DNA of 11,196 nt from an uncultured Actinomycetes bacterium (GTDB lineage: Bacteria > Actinomycetota > Actinomycetes > Nanopelagicales > Nanopelagicaceae): contig CAIXDY010000101.1 in the NCBI GenBank assembly GCA_903918325.1, forward strand, positions 1-11,196, given 5' to 3'. Position 1 is the first letter of the stretch. Every line of letters starts with the position of its first letter. The notes below the pieces were generated by a model. It saw only the letters and a list, made by a program, of their open reading frames with translations, was not told where the DNA came from and did not search any database. A program made the position numbers and the translations under genes. Below, piece after piece: positions 1-7,776 of the stretch.

Positions 1-512
1 GCTTTCACCGTCACAACTACGAAAGAGATACAAAACATCACGTGGGCAATTACGGTTGGCCAAAAACCTGGGTTAATTTTAAAGAGCAAAAATAGAGACA
101 AAAGTGAAGCACCGAGAACCACTTCAGGTGTTGCCATGGGGAGGAAAATTAATAGATTCGAAGCTGAACGACCTTTGAATGAATATCGGGCGACAGCGAA
201 AGCAATCATTGTTCCAAGGATTGTGGCAAAAGTTGTGGCGAGCAAGCCGATCTTTATCGAATTGCTCAGTGCGCTACATACTTCGGGAGCACCGCATGGA
301 TTTTGCCAGTTCCGCAGCGTAAAGCCTTTCCAGATTAAATTACTCTTGCCGGAATCATTAAAAGAAAAAGCGAAAGTGTAAGCAACAGGAATGAACAGGT
401 AAGTAAAACCGAAGATCATATAAATTCGAAGTAAATTCCGGCCAAACCAGCGAGAGAAGCGCGCTTTAACTGGAATAGTTGGAATGCTTGCATCTTTTAC
501 TTTTTGGCTCAT
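1..512 (-). CDS. potC: PotC-like polyamine ABC transporter permease (partial, 3' end beyond window)
   Basis: This is the inner-membrane permease that would pair with PotB to form the channel of a spermidine/putrescine importer. I translated 170 codons from the ATG at 512-510 to the window edge without a stop; the C-terminal part, including the expected EAA loop that docks on the ATPase, is outside. Visible hydrophobic segments lie at about residues 30-50, 87-108, 120-144 and 152-169. The stretch LPMATPEVVLGASLLSLF (124-141) matches the conserved P.-PEV-LG-SLL region of PotC/YdcV permeases. The start overlaps the potB stop as ATGA (509-512) and is preceded by a strong GGAGGAG with 5-nt spacing, so the two permeases are almost certainly translationally coupled. 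An oddity is the pair of cysteines at 73 and 79 in the loop before the second membrane segment. Family assignment is secure; the exact polyamine is inference. Confidence 0.93.
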   Translation of the reverse strand, partial: MSQKVKDASIPTIPVKARFSRWFGRNLLRIYMIFGFTYLFIPVAYTFAFSFNDSGKSNLIWKGFTLRNWQNPCGAPEVCSALSNSIKIGLLATTFATILGTMIAFAVARYSFKGRSASNLLIFLPMATPEVVLGASLLSLFLLFKINPGFWPTVIAHVMFCISFVVVTVK

Positions 513-1363
513 ACCAACTCCTCCGTTCCCGCTTTTCTAATATATAAAGTGACAAGAATTAAAATCGCAGCCATCAAAGTGAATGAAAGCGCGGCAGCGG
601 TTGGATAATCAACGATTTTAAAATATCGGGATTCAATCACATTTCCCACCATTTTTGAAGTCGGACTTCCCAAAATCGCTGCGTTAACGTAGTCACCAGC
701 GGCTGGAATAAATGTCAGTAAAGTTCCAGCCACAACACCAGGCATTGATAATGGAACAGTTACACGACGAAATGCAGTAATTCCATTTGCATACAAATCC
801 CCCGCCGCCTCAATTGTGCGCGGATCAATGCGTTCAAGGGATGCATATAGAGGTAGCGTCATGAAAGGCAAAAAGTTATATGTCATTCCGGCAACAACGG
901 CAAAAGAAGTTGATGTGAGCGTTGTTTGTTGGCCGATTATGTGAAGTGAACGCAGTCCAGGGACGACGAAGCCTTCCTCCCCCAGGATTTGTTTCCAAGC
1001 GATAGTACGTAATAAGAATGAAGTAAAGAAAGGCGCAACAACTAAAACCAGGAGTATGTTCTTAAATTTTCCAGACTTAAATGCGATGGCATACGCCAAT
1101 GGGTAAGCAATAGCCAGTGCTAAAAGTGTAGAAAGAGTTGCAAAGACAAATGATCGAGCGAACTGCTCCTTATTTTCAGTGAAAGCATGTATGTAGTTAC
1201 TAAAGGCAAAGCTCTGCTGGTACTGCCCCGTATCTCCACCTTTGATAGGTGTCTGAGTAGAAGTTTGAGCTAAATTTATAATTGGCAAAATAAAGAAAGT
1301 AAATAGAAAAGCAAAACCTGGGAACAGCAGCAAATAAGGAACACGCACCTTGGGTAAGGACAT
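509..1363 (-). CDS. potB: PotB-like polyamine ABC transporter permease
   Basis: This is the second membrane subunit of the polyamine importer (MetI-type permease fold, 284 residues from the chosen start). Hydrophobic segments begin at about residues 10-30, 75-95, 103-120, 153-170, 210-225 and 258-275. The ATPase-coupling EAA loop is visible at about 185-204 (EAAGDLYANG, then TVPL). The chosen ATG at 1363 sits one base after the potA TAA, and GAAGG (1372-1376) lies 8 nt upstream of it. An in-frame TTG at 1378 would add five residues and overlap potA by 14 bp, but its purine run is only about 3 nt away, so ATG is preferred. The gene ends in an ATGA overlap with potC. The order potD-potA-potB-potC supports a polyamine role rather than another MetI-family substrate. 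Confidence 0.95.
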   Translation of the reverse strand: MSLPKVRVPYLLLFPGFAFLFTFFILPIINLAQTSTQTPIKGGDTGQYQQSFAFSNYIHAFTENKEQFARSFVFATLSTLLALAIAYPLAYAIAFKSGKFKNILLVLVVAPFFTSFLLRTIAWKQILGEEGFVVPGLRSLHIIGQQTTLTSTSFAVVAGMTYNFLPFMTLPLYASLERIDPRTIEAAGDLYANGITAFRRVTVPLSMPGVVAGTLLTFIPAAGDYVNAAILGSPTSKMVGNVIESRYFKIVDYPTAAALSFTLMAAILILVTLYIRKAGTEELV

Positions 1364-1364
1364 G

Positions 1365-2513
1365 TTATTCGCCTTCAATTTCCTCAGGATTTACTTCAGT
1401 ACCAGCTTCAATATCTTCATCGCCGCGCAATCCAAAAGTAAAATTTGGCTCCCAAGAAATAACGACTTCATCACCTTTATCAAAGGGTGGAACGCCATCA
1501 TCATTTTGTTCAAAAACCATAACTTCTTGACCCCACGGCATTGCAACTACATATTGCGTACTGACCCCGATGTAAGAAACATCTTCAATGTGACCACCTG
1601 TCAGGCAATTTCCTCGAATTGGTGTGCCAACCAAGCTAATACGGAATTTCTCTGGACGAATGCCCGCATAGAGCGAACTATCTATGGCATGGCTTCGGTT
1701 CTTGGGCATTGAAATCTTTTGTCCATACAGATCAACAACAAGGTTGTCGCCATCCGAGCCATCAATCTTGCCTTTAATTAAATTTGATTGCCCAAGAAAG
1801 TTAGCTACAAACGCCGTCTCTGGGTTGTCATAGAGATCTGCGGGCGTGCCCATTTGTTCAATTTTGCCCTCATTCATAACGGCAATCGTGTCGGCCATTG
1901 TCATAGCTTCTTCTTGATCATGAGTTACATGCACGAACGTTAAACCGACTTCACGTTGAATCCATTTAAGTTCAATCTGCATTTGTCGGCGAAGTTTTAG
2001 ATCCAGTGCACCTAATGGCTCATCTAAAAGTAAGAGCGCTGGGCGATTAACAATTGCACGAGCTAAAGCAATTCGTTGTTGCTGTCCACCGGATAACTGC
2101 GTTGGTTTACGTTGGGCCAAATGTGGAAGTTCCACAAGATTGAGAACCTTTTCAACTTGTTCTTTAATATCCTTTAAACCTCGACGTCGCAGGCCAAAAG
2201 CAATATTTTCAAAGACTGTTAAGTGAGGGAAAAGTGCATAATTTTGAAAGACAGTATTGATTGGACGTTGGTAAGGGCGAGTTGTAGTTATATCGGTGTC
2301 ACCTAAATGAATACTTCCAACGGTTGGTTCTTCAAGTCCGGCAATCATTCGAAGCGTTGTAGTTTTGCCACAACCCGAAGGGCCTAACAAAGCGAAAAAA
2401 GAACCTTTAGGAATTGTCAGCGTTAGATCATCAACGGCTTTGAAGTCACCATACTCTTTAGTGATTCGCGTTAATCGAAGATCTCCACGAGCATTGATTG
2501 CCTCTGACGACAC
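1365..2513 (-). CDS. potA: PotA-like polyamine ABC transporter ATP-binding protein
   Basis: This is the cytoplasmic ATPase that powers the PotBC channel, 382 residues. All nucleotide-binding elements are present: Walker A GPSGCGKTT (44-52), Q-loop with Q90 in FQNYALFPHLTVFEN, signature LSGGQQQR (140-147), Walker B ending in D164-E165, D-loop LGALD, and switch histidine H198. After about residue 240 comes the TOBE/OB-type regulatory region typical of PotA, MalK and CysA ATPases, including IRPEKF. The enzyme therefore looks intact. The start is a GTG at 2513-2511 that shares one base with the potD stop (TAGTG), with AAGGT about 6 nt upstream inside the potD end. No nearby ATG would retain the full N-terminus. 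The sequence ends in an acidic tail. Substrate class comes mainly from the neighbouring PotD, PotB and PotC. Confidence 0.96.
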   Translation of the reverse strand: MSSEAINARGDLRLTRITKEYGDFKAVDDLTLTIPKGSFFALLGPSGCGKTTTLRMIAGLEEPTVGSIHLGDTDITTTRPYQRPINTVFQNYALFPHLTVFENIAFGLRRRGLKDIKEQVEKVLNLVELPHLAQRKPTQLSGGQQQRIALARAIVNRPALLLLDEPLGALDLKLRRQMQIELKWIQREVGLTFVHVTHDQEEAMTMADTIAVMNEGKIEQMGTPADLYDNPETAFVANFLGQSNLIKGKIDGSDGDNLVVDLYGQKISMPKNRSHAIDSSLYAGIRPEKFRISLVGTPIRGNCLTGGHIEDVSYIGVSTQYVVAMPWGQEVMVFEQNDDGVPPFDKGDEVVISWEPNFTFGLRGDEDIEAGTEVNPEEIEGE

Positions 2514-3694
2514 TAGTTACCTTGGGCTTTCTGGAAAGCCTCTGCCCACTTTGTCTCTTCAGCTGGAGTTAATGAGCGGAAAATATGTAAGCGCGATGCT
2601 GTCTTATCAGAAGGGAAAATATATTCAGAATTCACCAGCTTTGGATCTACCTTTTCCATGGCCGCTTGCGCGCCTTTAACTGGGCACACATAGTTAACAT
2701 ACGCCGCAACTTCAGCAGCAACAGTTGGATCGTAATAGTAGTTAATCAAAGCTTCGGCATTCTTTTTTCCATCTGCGCTAGCAGTTGAAGGAATCATCAA
2801 GTTATCACCTGAAATCGTTCCGCCTGACTCTGGAATTGCGAAATCAAATTTGCCCGCATTTTCACTAGAGAGAATGAACATATCTCCCGACCAGCCAATG
2901 ACTGCAGTGGCATCTCCGGAAGTTAAATCTTGGGCATATTCATTTCCCTTAACACCGCGAATCCAGCCATCGGCGATTTTTTTAGCCATGAAATCAACGG
3001 CATTCATAAATTGAGTTTCTGTTACTTTAGTGATGTCGACACCTTGCGCTAACAAAATGATTCCAATGGTGTCGCGCATTTCAGTTAAAACAACTATCTT
3101 GCCCTTATTTTGTGGGGAGAAAAGATCATCCAAAGTATGAATACCCTTTGGATTCTTTTGGGTATTCCAACCAAATCCAGCCATGATTCCTTGCCAGGTC
3201 AAAGTGGCTTCACGTTGTGGGTCATAAGAAGGTGCGGCAAGTGAATCTAGGATATTTACTTTGTTTGGAACATTAGCCACATCAAATTTTTGTGAGTAAC
3301 CGAGACGAATCCAGCGAGCTGCCATCCAGTCAGTAGGTGTTACTACGTCATACCCAATATCTTGTCCAAGTTTTAATTGGGCTTGCACTTTTCCAAAGAA
3401 TTCATCATTGTCGTTGTAGTCTTCAAAATATTTAGCAGTCAATCCAGTTTGTGTCATAAACTTTTCAAGCGTTGGATATTTCTTGGTCTTTGAATCGTAA
3501 TCTAAATACAACGGCCAATTTCCCCAGCGAACTACTTTTGAATTACCACTACTTGATTTACTGGAAGAGCCGCCACATGCAGCTAACAACCCTGCGCCAC
3601 CTAAACCACCGACACCTGCCAAAACTCCGCGACGTGAAATGTGCGCATTGAGAATTGATCGAGCTTCTGGCGAAATTGGACGCTCTGTTGCCAT
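2513..3694 (-). CDS. potD: PotD-like polyamine-binding lipoprotein
   Basis: This is the extracytoplasmic substrate-binding protein of the importer, 393 residues. Its N-terminus carries a twin arginine (SRRGVLAG, R21-R22), a glycine-rich hydrophobic stretch and a lipobox LLAAC with C40, followed by a Ser/Gly/Lys linker. It is therefore predicted to be exported by Tat, lipidated at C40 and held on the outer face of the membrane, as expected for a monoderm. The mature part starts with RWGNWPLYLDYD, a typical first strand of spermidine/putrescine binding proteins, and includes GYDVVTPTDWMAARWI and GDATAVIGWSGDM, which correspond to conserved PotD/PotF regions. AAGGAG lies 9 nt before the ATG. The TAG stop overlaps the potA GTG by one base. 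Whether it prefers putrescine or spermidine cannot be read from the sequence by eye. Confidence 0.94.
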   Translation of the reverse strand: MATERPISPEARSILNAHISRRGVLAGVGGLGGAGLLAACGGSSSKSSSGNSKVVRWGNWPLYLDYDSKTKKYPTLEKFMTQTGLTAKYFEDYNDNDEFFGKVQAQLKLGQDIGYDVVTPTDWMAARWIRLGYSQKFDVANVPNKVNILDSLAAPSYDPQREATLTWQGIMAGFGWNTQKNPKGIHTLDDLFSPQNKGKIVVLTEMRDTIGIILLAQGVDITKVTETQFMNAVDFMAKKIADGWIRGVKGNEYAQDLTSGDATAVIGWSGDMFILSSENAGKFDFAIPESGGTISGDNLMIPSTASADGKKNAEALINYYYDPTVAAEVAAYVNYVCPVKGAQAAMEKVDPKLVNSEYIFPSDKTASRLHIFRSLTPAEETKWAEAFQKAQGN

Positions 3695-3738
3695 GACGTT
3701 GTACTCCTTAATTAGGAAGTGCGTTAATGGATGTGATA

Positions 3739-5163
3739 CTACGCCCCTAAGTTGGTCATGACGTGCTTAATTCTTGTGTAATCCTCAAAACCATAAGCTG
3801 AGAGATCTTTTCCATATCCAGAGCGTTTGAAGCCACCGTGTGGCATTTCAGCAACCACTGGAATGTGAGTGTTAATCCAAACGCACCCAAAGTCGAAGGC
3901 TTTTGCCATTCGCATTGCTCGACCATGATCTTTAGTCCACACACTTGACGCTAAACCATAATCGACACCATTCGCTTTGATGACAGCGTCGGCTTCATCA
4001 ACAAATTTTTGAACAGTGATAACCGGTCCAAAGATTTCGCTTTGAATCATCTCGTCATCTTGCTTCAAATCGGCAACCACGGTTGCAGGGAAGAAGAAAC
4101 CTGGCTTATCTAGCGCAGTGCCGCCAGTCATCACTTTTGCATGAGAAGGCAAGCGATCAAAAAATGCACTAACCCGAGCTAATTGATTTGCATTATTTAC
4201 CGGGCCGAGGAAAACATCTTCGTGTGGGGCGCCGATAGCTATTCCCTTAGCTTGTTCGGTCAAAAGTGCAACGAATTCATCGTAAGCCGCGGCTTCAACA
4301 ATTACTCGAGTAGCTGCTGTGCAATCTTGTCCAGCATTGAAATATCCCGCGATTGCAATCGCTTCGGCAGCAGCAGGTAAGTCAGCATCAGCAAAAACTA
4401 CAACTGGTGCTTTACCGCCGAGCTCAAGGTGAACGCGTTTTAATTGGGTAGCAGCTGATTGAGCAACTTGGATTCCTGCACCCACTGAACCAGTAATGGA
4501 AACCATATCGGGACGCTTGTGTTCAACGAGCATTCGCCCAGTTTCGCGTTCTCCGCATACAACATTAAATACACCCTCAGGTAAAAACTCTGACATAACT
4601 TGTGCCATCCATACAGTTGATGCAGGAGTCGTATCACTTGGTTTTAACACAACCGTATTTCCCGCAGCAATTGCCGGTGCCCACTTCCACACTGCCATCA
4701 TCATTGGGTAATTCCAAGGAGTTACTTGTCCAATTACACCTACTGGCTCGCGGCGAATCATTGATGTCATGCCCGGCATATATTCACCAGCTGATTTGCC
4801 TTCTAAATTTCGTGCAGCTCCGGCAAAGAAACGGATTTGATCCACCATTGGTGGAACTTCTTCCGTTGTTGTCAACGAAATTGGTTTTCCAGTATTTGTA
4901 CATTCAATATTAATAATTTCATCGGCACGCGCTTCAATTGCATCAGCAATTTTGAGCAGCGCCCGTTGGCGCTGTGAAGGTGTCGAGTCACGCCAACCAG
5001 GAAATGCATCACTGGCAGCTTTAAATGCTGAATCGATATCGGCAGAATTTGATTTAGGTGATGTGGCATAAGCCAGGCCAGTTGCAGGATTTACAAGTTG
5101 AGTTGTTTCGCCAGACTTGCTGTCGACTGCCTTGCCATTAATAAAGTTAGTTAACTTTTCCAT
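3739..5163 (-). CDS. patD: 4-aminobutyraldehyde dehydrogenase (PatD/YdcW type)
   Basis: This NAD(P)-dependent aldehyde dehydrogenase of 474 residues is predicted to oxidise 4-aminobutyraldehyde to GABA in putrescine breakdown. The catalytic set is complete: N151 in PWNYP, K174 in LKPS for cofactor binding, general base E247 in LELGGKAP, and nucleophile C281 in GQDCTA. Several stretches match my memory of E. coli YdcW/PatD more closely than generic betaine-aldehyde enzymes: FFAGAAR, SAGEY, TSMIRR, FNAGQDCTAATR, YGLASSVWTKD, EMPHGG and SGYGKD. Its place 44 bp upstream of potD supports the polyamine assignment. It begins 29 bp after rlmN; the only Shine-Dalgarno candidate is a modest GGTAGG 9 nt from the ATG, lying within a small hairpin. 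The enzyme that makes the aldehyde from putrescine is not in this window. Other amino-aldehydes remain possible substrates. Confidence 0.93.
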   Translation of the reverse strand: MEKLTNFINGKAVDSKSGETTQLVNPATGLAYATSPKSNSADIDSAFKAASDAFPGWRDSTPSQRQRALLKIADAIEARADEIINIECTNTGKPISLTTTEEVPPMVDQIRFFAGAARNLEGKSAGEYMPGMTSMIRREPVGVIGQVTPWNYPMMMAVWKWAPAIAAGNTVVLKPSDTTPASTVWMAQVMSEFLPEGVFNVVCGERETGRMLVEHKRPDMVSITGSVGAGIQVAQSAATQLKRVHLELGGKAPVVVFADADLPAAAEAIAIAGYFNAGQDCTAATRVIVEAAAYDEFVALLTEQAKGIAIGAPHEDVFLGPVNNANQLARVSAFFDRLPSHAKVMTGGTALDKPGFFFPATVVADLKQDDEMIQSEIFGPVITVQKFVDEADAVIKANGVDYGLASSVWTKDHGRAMRMAKAFDFGCVWINTHIPVVAEMPHGGFKRSGYGKDLSAYGFEDYTRIKHVMTNLGA

Positions 5164-5164
5164 G

Positions 5165-5183
5165 GAATTGAGCCTACCAATTC
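5165..5183 (-). promoter_or_regulatory. small hairpin over the patD ribosome-binding region
   Basis: GAATTG (5165-5170) and CAATTC (5178-5183) form a perfect 6-bp inverted repeat with a 7-nt loop. On the minus-strand transcript the GGTAGG Shine-Dalgarno candidate of patD falls almost entirely in the loop, and the stem ends one base before the ATG. This could modulate initiation of patD, but a stem this short occurs by chance fairly often. There is no U-tract, so it is not a terminator of the rlmN transcript. Confidence 0.25.
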
Positions 5184-5192
5184 TTAACCGCG

Positions 5193-6320
5193 CTAACTAG
5201 TCGGTGTTTGCGATTTCTCGGCAGCTGCTAACTGGCCGCAGGCGCCATCGATTTCACGTCCTCTGGTATCGCGCACCGTGACCGGAACGCCATAACTTTC
5301 AAGGATGCGAACAAACTCGGCTTCGTCTTCGCGGCGAGAAGCCGTCCATTTTGAACCTGGAGTCGGATTAAGTGGAATTAAATTTACATGTGCATTGCGG
5401 TTCTTAAGTAGCCGACCTAGTAAATCTGAGCGCCATGATTGATCATTAATGTCGCGAATGAGTGCGTACTCAATGGAATAACGTCGACCTGTCTTCTTCT
5501 CGTAAGCATCGGCGGCGGCTAAGACTTCTTTGATTTTCCACCGTGAGTTAATTGGTACTAGCGAATCGCGAAGTTCATCATCTGGTGTGTGTAAAGAAAC
5601 CGCCAAAGTTACTGATAAACCTTCTTCAGTTAGTTTTTCAATTCCGTTGACTAAACCAACGGTAGAAACCGTTACCGAACGCGCACTGATTCCAAGACCA
5701 TCTGGGTTTGGATCAGTGATGTTTCGCAACGTGCGCATCACTGCGTTGTAATTAGCAAGTGGTTCACCCATGCCCATGAAAACAATATTTGAGAGTCGGG
5801 CTTCGCCCCCTGGTAGTTCGCCATTGGCACAAGCTCTGGCAGCGGCAACAATCTGTTCAGTGATTTCACCAGCACTTAAATTTCGAGTTAATCCAGCTTG
5901 CCCAGTTGCACAGAATGGACAGTTCATTCCGCAACCTGCTTGAGATGAGATACATACAGTTACGCGATCTGTGTAACGCATCAAAACAGATTCAACCAGT
6001 ACGCCATCGTGTAGTTTCCAGAGATCTTTACGGGTCATTCCTCCATCACATTCAACCGAGCGCACCAATTGAATCAACTTAGGTGTGAACTGCTCGGCAA
6101 TGCTCTGACGCATTTCGGCTGGAATGTCGGTCCAAGTTTCTGGATCGTCAGAGAGATGAGTGAAGTAATGAGTTGCAACTTGATTGGCACGAAATGCTGG
6201 TAGCCCTAAAGACTTTGCTAATTCGCGACGTTCCTCTGGTGAGTAGTCCGCTAAATGCTTAGGCGCTTTTTTACGCTGCACGGGTTCATCAAAAACTAAT
6301 TTAAGTTCAGGGTTAGTCAT
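5193..6320 (-). CDS. rlmN: Dual-specificity RlmN: 23S rRNA A2503 / tRNA A37 C2-methyltransferase
   Basis: This radical-SAM enzyme makes 2-methyladenosine in 23S rRNA and in some tRNAs. From the chosen start it is 375 residues. The iron-sulfur triad CxxxCxxC is C130, C134 and C137 (CGMNCPFCATG). C123, seven residues before the triad, and C361 in GREIDGACGQL correspond to the two catalytic cysteines of E. coli RlmN (C118 and C355). GMGEPLANY and the SVTVSTVG region are also family hallmarks. The ATG at 6320 overlaps the cdsA stop as ATGA. A GTG at 6353 would add 11 residues and a 37-bp overlap and is disfavoured. The Cfr resistance paralogue is less likely given length, context with cdsA and frr, and the RlmN-like C-terminus. 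The gene appears intact. Confidence 0.97.
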   Translation of the reverse strand: MTNPELKLVFDEPVQRKKAPKHLADYSPEERRELAKSLGLPAFRANQVATHYFTHLSDDPETWTDIPAEMRQSIAEQFTPKLIQLVRSVECDGGMTRKDLWKLHDGVLVESVLMRYTDRVTVCISSQAGCGMNCPFCATGQAGLTRNLSAGEITEQIVAAARACANGELPGGEARLSNIVFMGMGEPLANYNAVMRTLRNITDPNPDGLGISARSVTVSTVGLVNGIEKLTEEGLSVTLAVSLHTPDDELRDSLVPINSRWKIKEVLAAADAYEKKTGRRYSIEYALIRDINDQSWRSDLLGRLLKNRNAHVNLIPLNPTPGSKWTASRREDEAEFVRILESYGVPVTVRDTRGREIDGACGQLAAAEKSQTPTS

Positions 6321-7162
6321 GACCAACGCTTCACAAGCTCTAAAGCAAGCCACAAAGCTGGCGCCGAAATCAATACAGAATCTAGGCGATCCAAAATTCC
6401 GCCATGCCCTGGTAACAAAGTTCCCATGTCTTTAAGCTGTAAATCGCGCTTCATGGCACTTTCAATTAAATCTCCACATGTTGCCGTAAACACAGTCATT
6501 AATCCGACAATAATTCCGATCCACCAATGCATTTTCATAATGTAGTGAAAAGCCAAGGCCCCTCCTGCAAGGGTAAACACCAATGAACCGACTAGGCCTT
6601 CCCAACTTTTCTTAGGGCTAATTATCGGCACTAATGGATGTTTTCCAAAAAGTACGCCAACGACATATCCAAAGGTGTCGTTACATCCAACAAGCACAAC
6701 AAAAGTCATGACGCGCTCTAAACCAGTATGCGGACGAGCGAGCAGAATTAAAAAACCAGCTAGAAAAGGCAAATAAAGAAGTGAAAAAGTAGTTGCCGTT
6801 GCACTTTGAACGAAACCTTCCGGGCCCTTCGTGAGCAACTGAATTAAAAGCAGTGGAATCGCGATGGCAGTTGCAATTGCCAGACCGGCCGTCCCACCAT
6901 TCCACGTGGCATAAGCCAAACCGACTGAACCTAAAGCAAGGCTAACAACTGAAATATAAATTCCGCGCGCACTAAATGCCCGCACAATTTCACGGATACC
7001 TAGTAAGACCGCGACTGCAACAACTACTGCAAAAATCTCACGATGATAATCAAGGGCAAACCACACCAAAGCAATTAAAGATAGCGAAACAAGTATTGAT
7101 GGACCCAGCTTTCGCCCGGCCCGCTTATTTATCGCATTGTTAATCGATTGGAAATCAGACAT
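6317..7162 (-). CDS. cdsA: Phosphatidate cytidylyltransferase (CDP-diacylglycerol synthase)
   Basis: This integral membrane enzyme makes CDP-diacylglycerol from phosphatidic acid and CTP, the branch point for all phospholipids. The protein is 281 residues from the chosen start and has several hydrophobic segments spread from about residue 23 to 220. The full CDP-alcohol synthase signature is present at about 235-261: SAMKRDLQLKDMG followed by LLPGHGGILDRLD. SPKKSWEG (182-189) is also conserved. I chose the ATG at 7162 because AAGGAG (7173-7178 on this strand) lies 10 nt before it. An in-frame TTG at 7171 would leave only 1 nt to the same site. The Shine-Dalgarno overlaps the frr stop codon. 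The 3' end overlaps rlmN by ATGA, suggesting coupled translation. Confidence 0.96.
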   Translation of the reverse strand: MSDFQSINNAINKRAGRKLGPSILVSLSLIALVWFALDYHREIFAVVVAVAVLLGIREIVRAFSARGIYISVVSLALGSVGLAYATWNGGTAGLAIATAIAIPLLLIQLLTKGPEGFVQSATATTFSLLYLPFLAGFLILLARPHTGLERVMTFVVLVGCNDTFGYVVGVLFGKHPLVPIISPKKSWEGLVGSLVFTLAGGALAFHYIMKMHWWIGIIVGLMTVFTATCGDLIESAMKRDLQLKDMGTLLPGHGGILDRLDSVLISAPALWLALELVKRWS

Positions 7163-7176
7163 GTGAGTCAAACTCC

Positions 7177-7740
7177 TTAGATTTCTAGGAGTTCAACCTC
7201 CTTATGCTTCAAAAGTTCATCAACTTTGGCAACATGTTCTGAAGTAATTTTCTCGAGCTCTTTTTCGGCGCGAGCTAAATCATCTTTACCGATGTCGCCA
7301 TCTTTTTCCATCTTCTCGATAGCTTCTTTAGCTGCGCGGCGAATATTCCGCATTGAAACTTTGGAGTCTTCCGATTTGCCTTTGGCTACTTTAATAAATT
7401 CTTTGCGGCGCTCTTCCGTCAATTGTGGGAAGTTAATGCGAATAACAACGCCATCATTTCCTGGATTTACCCCGAGATCTGATTCGCGGATTGCCTTTTC
7501 AATGCTGGCCATTGAACCCTTATCAAATGGCGCAATTGTTGCCATGCGCGCTTCGGGAACTTGGATTGAAGCTAGTTGAGAAAGTGCGGTGTAAGTACCG
7601 TAGTAGTCGACCATAATTTTATTGAACAACGATGGGTGTGCACGGCCTGTACGAATGGCGGCAAAGTCATCTTTTGCAACTTCTACTGCTTTGCTCATTT
7701 TTGTCTCAGCATCCTTGAGGGTGCTAGCTACATCTGCCAT
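7177..7740 (-). CDS. frr: Ribosome recycling factor
   Basis: RRF works with EF-G to split post-termination ribosomes. The 187-residue length is standard. The N-terminal helix and RTGRAHPSLF (30-39), the beta-rich domain II (about 31-104, with PFDKGSMASIEKAI), and RNIRR (131-135), which contains the arginine region needed for ribosome binding, are all present. A long charged helix completes the three-helix bundle. AAAGGAG lies 5 nt before the ATG. It follows pyrH after 76 bp that contain a hairpin, and its stop lies inside the cdsA ribosome-binding site. Nothing is missing or unusual in the protein. Confidence 0.98.
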   Translation of the reverse strand: MADVASTLKDAETKMSKAVEVAKDDFAAIRTGRAHPSLFNKIMVDYYGTYTALSQLASIQVPEARMATIAPFDKGSMASIEKAIRESDLGVNPGNDGVVIRINFPQLTEERRKEFIKVAKGKSEDSKVSMRNIRRAAKEAIEKMEKDGDIGKDDLARAEKELEKITSEHVAKVDELLKHKEVELLEI

Positions 7741-7776
7741 GACATCTCCTTTGTGCTTTCTTAATTCGCTGATTCT

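Noticed and set aside
136..381. Plus-strand open frame of 81 codons
   Set aside because: It lies antisense to potC, which translates cleanly with permease motifs; no family features in the plus-strand product.
3699..3716. Near-palindrome TCCT-AATTA-AGGA around the potD Shine-Dalgarno
   Set aside because: Only four pairs; explained by the AAGGAG itself next to AT-rich sequence.
6317..6353. GTG start for rlmN adding 11 residues
   Set aside because: The added residues overlap cdsA and are not expected in RlmN; the ATG at 6320 forms a standard ATGA coupling.
7163..7171. TTG start for cdsA adding 3 residues
   Set aside because: Only 1 nt from the AAGGAG; the ATG at 7162 has a workable 10-nt spacing.
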